Shown piece after piece: positions 13,684-17,033 of a stretch of DNA of 17,033 bases. Origin of the DNA: UBA10001 sp964349095. GTDB lineage: Bacteria; Patescibacteriota; Patescibacteriia; Veblenbacterales; UBA10138. The position numbers and the translations under genes were made by a program. The notes under the pieces were generated by a model that saw only the letters and a list, made by a program, of their open reading frames with translations, had not been told where the DNA came from and ran no database searches. The DNA is taken from positions 1 to 17,033 of the forward strand of contig CAYGFD010000014.1 in assembly GCA_964349095.1 (NCBI GenBank), in the 5' to 3' direction. Every line of letters begins with the position of its first letter. Position 1 is the stretch's first letter.

Positions 13684-14910
13684 GTGTTGCGCCTAGGGCT
13701 TAGGGTGATAAAATTTTTAGGCGTGTTTTTTAAATTAGGAAAAAAATTTGGAAGATATACTTTTGCCAAAATCGGTATTTTATTTTTTTGGATGTGGAGA
13801 ATTTTTTTAGTATGGCCATATAAGTTATGGCTATCGACAAGACGTGAGCGCGAGCGTTTATTAAAAGCTATTTCTCCCTCTAGGCTTTTACACCAAAATT
13901 GGTTGCCATTGACTATAATTTTCTTTGCTACCGGTTTCATTTTATTAAATAATTTTTTAATAAGAGATGTAAACGCCGGAGATTTTGGAGGAAATGATTT
14001 GTTGGTTCAAATAGTGGAGGAAGAATTCGGCTCGCTCACTAGCGAATCCTTAGGACTGCCGCCGGGCGCTGTTTATGATCCGAGTGGCGGTACGGATGAT
14101 GGTAATTTAGTTCTGGATGAGGGTGGCGCAATTATAAAACCGCAAATAGTAACCACAGCGCGAGGGGTGCGCAGGGACATTGAGTATTATTTAGTTGAGT
14201 CCGGCGATACTTTATCATCGATTGCACAGAAGTTTGGTATTTCAATTGCAACTTTATTATGGGAAAATCGTTTGGGTTCTAATAGCGTTTTGAGAATAGG
14301 ACAAAAATTAACCATCTTGCCATCAAGCGGTGTTTCACACCGTGTTGCCAAGGGGGATACTTTAGCAAAAATTGCTTCTCTCTATAAAGTTACAGCCGAT
14401 CAGATTGCTGACTTTAATAATATTCAAGGCGGATTAACGGTGGGACAAATTTTAGTAATACCAGGCGGCCGACCCTATGTACCGCCGGCACCAAAAGTTA
14501 CTACACCGACCAAAACCCCTACTAGCTTAACATTTAATCCGACGACGGTTACTAAATTATTATGGCCTACGACCGCGCGTCGTGTTAGCCAATACTTTGG
14601 CGTAAGACACACCGGAGTCGACCTGGCTAATAACACCGGCACCCCAATCTATGCAGCTGAAGATGGTGTGGTTATTAGGGCGGGTTGGAATAATGGCGGC
14701 TATGGTAACTATATAATTATTGATCACGGACAAGGTTTACAGACTTTGTATGCCCATAACAGTAAATTATTAGTTTCTGTTGGAGATCGAGTTACTCGTG
14801 GTCAGAATATTTCTTTGATGGGGTCAACCGGTAGGTCAACCGGACCACACCTACACTTTGAGGTGATCATTAATGGCCGCCGCACCAATCCTTTCACCTA
14901 TATTCGTTAA
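13684..14910 (+). CDS. LysM-LysM-M23 peptidoglycan endopeptidase (408 aa)
   Basis: A cell-wall hydrolase anchored to the membrane. It opens with a long, basic, aromatic-rich stretch and one hydrophobic helix (about 78-95, LPLTIIFFATGFILLNNF). Two LysM repeats follow, which bind glycan strands (about 167-211 around VESGDTLSSIAQKFGIS, and 218-262 around VAKGDTLAKIASLYKVT). A proline/threonine linker leads to the C-terminal M23 peptidase, with HTGVD and HLHFE supplying the zinc ligands, so it should cleave peptide cross-links. The start is a GTG at 13684. No in-frame ATG lies between it and the upstream stop at 13630-13632, and TTG at 13687 is the alternative. Its stop touches the comM stop. Bactofilin filaments and this hydrolase could work together in shape control, but that is only inference. 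Confidence 0.9.
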   Translation: MLRLGLRVIKFLGVFFKLGKKFGRYTFAKIGILFFWMWRIFLVWPYKLWLSTRRERERLLKAISPSRLLHQNWLPLTIIFFATGFILLNNFLIRDVNAGDFGGNDLLVQIVEEEFGSLTSESLGLPPGAVYDPSGGTDDGNLVLDEGGAIIKPQIVTTARGVRRDIEYYLVESGDTLSSIAQKFGISIATLLWENRLGSNSVLRIGQKLTILPSSGVSHRVAKGDTLAKIASLYKVTADQIADFNNIQGGLTVGQILVIPGGRPYVPPAPKVTTPTKTPTSLTFNPTTVTKLLWPTTARRVSQYFGVRHTGVDLANNTGTPIYAAEDGVVIRAGWNNGGYGNYIIIDHGQGLQTLYAHNSKLLVSVGDRVTRGQNISLMGSTGRSTGPHLHFEVIINGRRTNPFTYIR

Positions 14911-16431
14911 TTAAGTTCCTAATCGGGGGCGGTATTGTATGGCTTCTGCTAAATGGCTAGGAAGAATTTTTTCCTTGGCGTCCAAGTCGGCAATGGTGCG
15001 CGCCACCTTAATTAAACGATGATAAACCCTGGCTGATAGATGCCAACGATTTACAGCTTGTCGCAATAATTCAACCGACTGCTGTTCCAATTCGCAAAAT
15101 TCTTTAATTGCTTTCAAATCCATTTCTGAATTTAAATGCCAATGGTATTTGATAAAGCGATTGTTTTGGGTTTCCCTAGCTTGGTTTATTTTAGAAATTA
15201 TTTCTTCGGCGGACTGATTTACTGTTTGGCTAATAAGTTTTTCAAAAGGTACGCGAGGCACTTCAATGTGTAGGTCAAACCGGTCTAATAGAGGCCCTGA
15301 TATTTTTCTTTGATAACGCCAAATCATCGCTGGCGTGCAGGTGCAGGCTTTTTCTTTATCTCCAGCAAAGCCACAAGGGCATGGATTCATAGCGGCTACT
15401 AAAATAAACCGAGCTGGGAATGACACACTGCCCGCGGCGCGCGAAATAATTATTTGTCCGCCTTCAAGTGGTTGCCGAAGGTTGTCTAAGACTGAACGAG
15501 AAAACTCTGCCACCTCATCTAAAAATAAAACCCCACGATGAGATAAAGAAATTTCACCAGGCCTCGGGCTTGATCCCCCGCCAACTAAGGCGATGTCTGA
15601 GGCGGTATGATGAGGTGAGCGAAACGGCCTTTCTGTTTTTGTAATATCCCCTTGGTTCAACATACCCGACACACTATATATTTCTGTTACTTCTAGAATT
15701 TCATCACGAGTTAATGGTGGTAATAACTCTGCCAACGCCTTTGCCAACATAGTCTTACCGGTACCAGGAGGTCCGGACATAAATAAATTATGTCCGCCGG
15801 CAGCGCATATTTCCAAAACTCTTTTGGCTTGTTCTTGCCCTTTAATATCATTGAGCGTAGATACCAAATTCCTTTTATGATTATCGATTTTTGTTACTGG
15901 TTGTTGTTCCAGAGTCTTTTGACCGCTCAAGTGCAAAAGTAATTCACTCAGCGATGTAATGCCGTAGACAACTATGTCATCTACCAACGCAGCTTCTACT
16001 GCGTTGTTTTTGGGTACAAATAAATTTTTAAATCCTTTACCGCGACAGTTACGAGCAATTGCCAATACACCGTTAACTGTCCGCAAGTCACCGTTTAAGG
16101 ACAGTTCGCCAACAAATAAGGATTGGTCTAGTGATTCAGTAATTTTAAGTTGGCCTGAGGCGGCTAATATAGATAAGGCGATCGGCAGGTCGTAGCTTGA
16201 GCCCTCTTTTTTTAGGTCAGCCGGGGCTAGATTAACAGTAATTTTATGTCGAGGTAGTTCAAGGCCGGTATTTTTTAAAGCCGACTTAACTCGTTCTCTA
16301 GCTTCTTCTACCGCTTTATCTGGCAAGCCGACAATAAAAATACCGGGAAGTTGAGATGATAGGTCCGCCTCCACTTCAACGATGTGGGTAGTTAAACCAA
16401 CTACGGCCGCGGTAAAAGTTTTAGACGACAT
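14911..16431 (-). CDS. comM: YifB/ComM-type AAA+ ATPase with Mg-chelatase fold (506 aa)
   Basis: ComM is a hexameric helicase that extends recombination junctions during natural transformation. The domain order is typical: an N-terminal ChlI/Lon-substrate-like fold (GLPDKAVEEARERVKSALKN, about 35-54), the AAA+ core with Walker A GPPGTGKT (220-227) and Walker B VLFLDE (301-306), then the cysteine block CPCGFAGDKEKACTC (about 352-366), and a C-terminal Mg-chelatase-like helical domain (RVYHRLIKVARTIADLDAKE). Length is as expected. It overlaps lspA by 11 bases, which suggests one transcript. Its presence hints that the organism takes up DNA. Confidence 0.93.
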   Translation of the reverse strand: MSSKTFTAAVVGLTTHIVEVEADLSSQLPGIFIVGLPDKAVEEARERVKSALKNTGLELPRHKITVNLAPADLKKEGSSYDLPIALSILAASGQLKITESLDQSLFVGELSLNGDLRTVNGVLAIARNCRGKGFKNLFVPKNNAVEAALVDDIVVYGITSLSELLLHLSGQKTLEQQPVTKIDNHKRNLVSTLNDIKGQEQAKRVLEICAAGGHNLFMSGPPGTGKTMLAKALAELLPPLTRDEILEVTEIYSVSGMLNQGDITKTERPFRSPHHTASDIALVGGGSSPRPGEISLSHRGVLFLDEVAEFSRSVLDNLRQPLEGGQIIISRAAGSVSFPARFILVAAMNPCPCGFAGDKEKACTCTPAMIWRYQRKISGPLLDRFDLHIEVPRVPFEKLISQTVNQSAEEIISKINQARETQNNRFIKYHWHLNSEMDLKAIKEFCELEQQSVELLRQAVNRWHLSARVYHRLIKVARTIADLDAKEKILPSHLAEAIQYRPRLGT

Positions 16432-16861
16432 TTAGCTTCTTATAAAAATATATTATTCCTAGCGCACCAGTAACGATAAAAATATCTGATAAATTAAAAA
16501 CTATAATCCGCCCCAGGTTTATATAGTCAATAACATAACCAAAAAAAAGTCTATCAAATAAATTACTAACGCCACCAACTAAAATAAAGACCGCACTTAA
16601 AAGAAAGTAGGGCGATTGGTCTTTAAATGACCGAAAAACAAAGATAATAAATACTAACACTATGGCCATTATTATAACCGATAGAGATTGGCCTAGGTTT
16701 AGGTTTAAAAATATATTAGTGTTTTTATTCAAACCAAAATTCAGCGCATCCCAACCCAGCGGTTCGGATACTAAGGAAAACAAATATTTAACTATTCTAT
16801 CAATAGCCAGTAACACTATACCGATAAGCCAGAAATTACTTAACGGAATTTTACCCAACAT
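16421..16861 (-). CDS. lspA: Lipoprotein signal peptidase (146 aa)
   Basis: Aspartyl membrane protease that removes signal peptides from lipidated prolipoproteins. Four hydrophobic segments are seen (about 8-27, 60-77, 84-99, 122-140). The family block GGVSNLFDRLFFGYVIDYI (96-114) carries the conserved NxxDR and the catalytic Asp112 in VIDYI. FNLSDIFI (122-129) carries the second catalytic Asp126. Length is normal. It starts at the ATG overlapping the upstream DksA-like stop by one base (TAATG), so translation is coupled. There is no Shine-Dalgarno. Confidence 0.94.
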   Translation of the reverse strand: MLGKIPLSNFWLIGIVLLAIDRIVKYLFSLVSEPLGWDALNFGLNKNTNIFLNLNLGQSLSVIIMAIVLVFIIFVFRSFKDQSPYFLLSAVFILVGGVSNLFDRLFFGYVIDYINLGRIIVFNLSDIFIVTGALGIIYFYKKLNVV

Positions 16862-17033
16862 TATTTTTCGGCCAGCTTCTTAGTCTTACAATCCATACAG
16901 GATCCGGATTCCGGACGGGCCATCAAACGTTTCTCGGAAATTTCCTTACCACAGTATTTGCAGACACCATAAGTACCCTTAGCAATTCGTTCTAGCGCCC
17001 TCTTAACATCGCGTAAATTACCCTCCAAGGTTT
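16861..17033 (-). CDS. TraR/DksA-type zinc finger protein (partial, N-terminus off the window)
   Basis: Only the last 57 codons are visible. They read TLEGNLRDVKRALERIAKG, then YGVCKYCGKEISEKRLMARP, then ESGSCMDCKTKKLAEK and a stop. This is the C-terminal C4 zinc finger of TraR/DksA-family proteins (CKYC and CMDC, with GTYGVC and RLMARPES between). Full DksA binds RNA polymerase through its coiled coil and alters promoter choice in the stringent response. The coiled coil is cut by the window edge, so true DksA cannot be told from a shorter TraR-like relative. It heads the lspA-comM cluster. Confidence 0.88.
   Translation of the reverse strand, partial: TLEGNLRDVKRALERIAKGTYGVCKYCGKEISEKRLMARPESGSCMDCKTKKLAEK

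Noticed and set aside
13599..13940. Minus-strand frame of 113 codons
   Set aside because: It overlaps the N-terminal part of the LysM/M23 gene in antisense and has no recognisable domain.

Overview
The window looks like chromosomal DNA from a Patescibacteria (CPR) bacterium, probably a Parcubacteria-like lineage, although the sequence alone does not fix the taxon. The reasons are low-GC coding DNA, compact genes with several zero-gap or overlapping neighbours, few Shine-Dalgarno sequences before housekeeping genes, and a reduced dnaA region that pairs dnaA-dnaN with a divergent rpmH-rnpA-yidD-yidC cluster. Most of the window is conserved cell machinery. The left end is accessory.

Positions 1-1554 hold the most interesting element. 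A GC-rich, heavily structured non-coding region (about 107-287) lies between a sigma70-like promoter and a 398-aa reverse transcriptase (328-1524), and a strong terminator follows. The RT carries both signatures used to recognise retron RTs, NAxxH (NARRH, residues 87-91) and VTG (289-291). It also has QGAPTSP and a FADD active site. I read this as a retron, with an msr-msd RNA followed by ret. No effector is visible downstream; a gene fragment ending at position 62 is the only local candidate.

Positions 1585-3414 hold an AlkD-like DNA glycosylase and three small membrane proteins of unknown function. Next come two tRNA genes on the minus strand, Arg(CCT) then Ala(CGC), with their own promoter. 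Diverging from them are a bactofilin and a diacylglycerol-kinase-fold protein (3740-4952) that probably share a promoter.

Positions 4982-9460 form the origin region. On the minus strand lie rpmH, rnpA, yidD, yidC and a PRC-barrel gene (ribosome and tRNA maturation, membrane protein insertion). On the plus strand lie dnaA and dnaN. DnaA-box-like sequences occur on both sides of dnaA, with the densest cluster in the AT-rich dnaA-dnaN spacer, which is the best oriC candidate.

Positions 9461-17033 concern the cell envelope and general upkeep: a class A penicillin-binding protein with C-terminal Ig-like regions, a divergent tyrosyl-tRNA synthetase, a LysM-LysM-M23 peptidoglycan hydrolase, and a minus-strand cluster of a DksA/TraR-type zinc-finger gene (cut by the window edge), lspA and comM. 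Together the window covers replication start, membrane insertion, wall synthesis and remodelling, and one probable retron.
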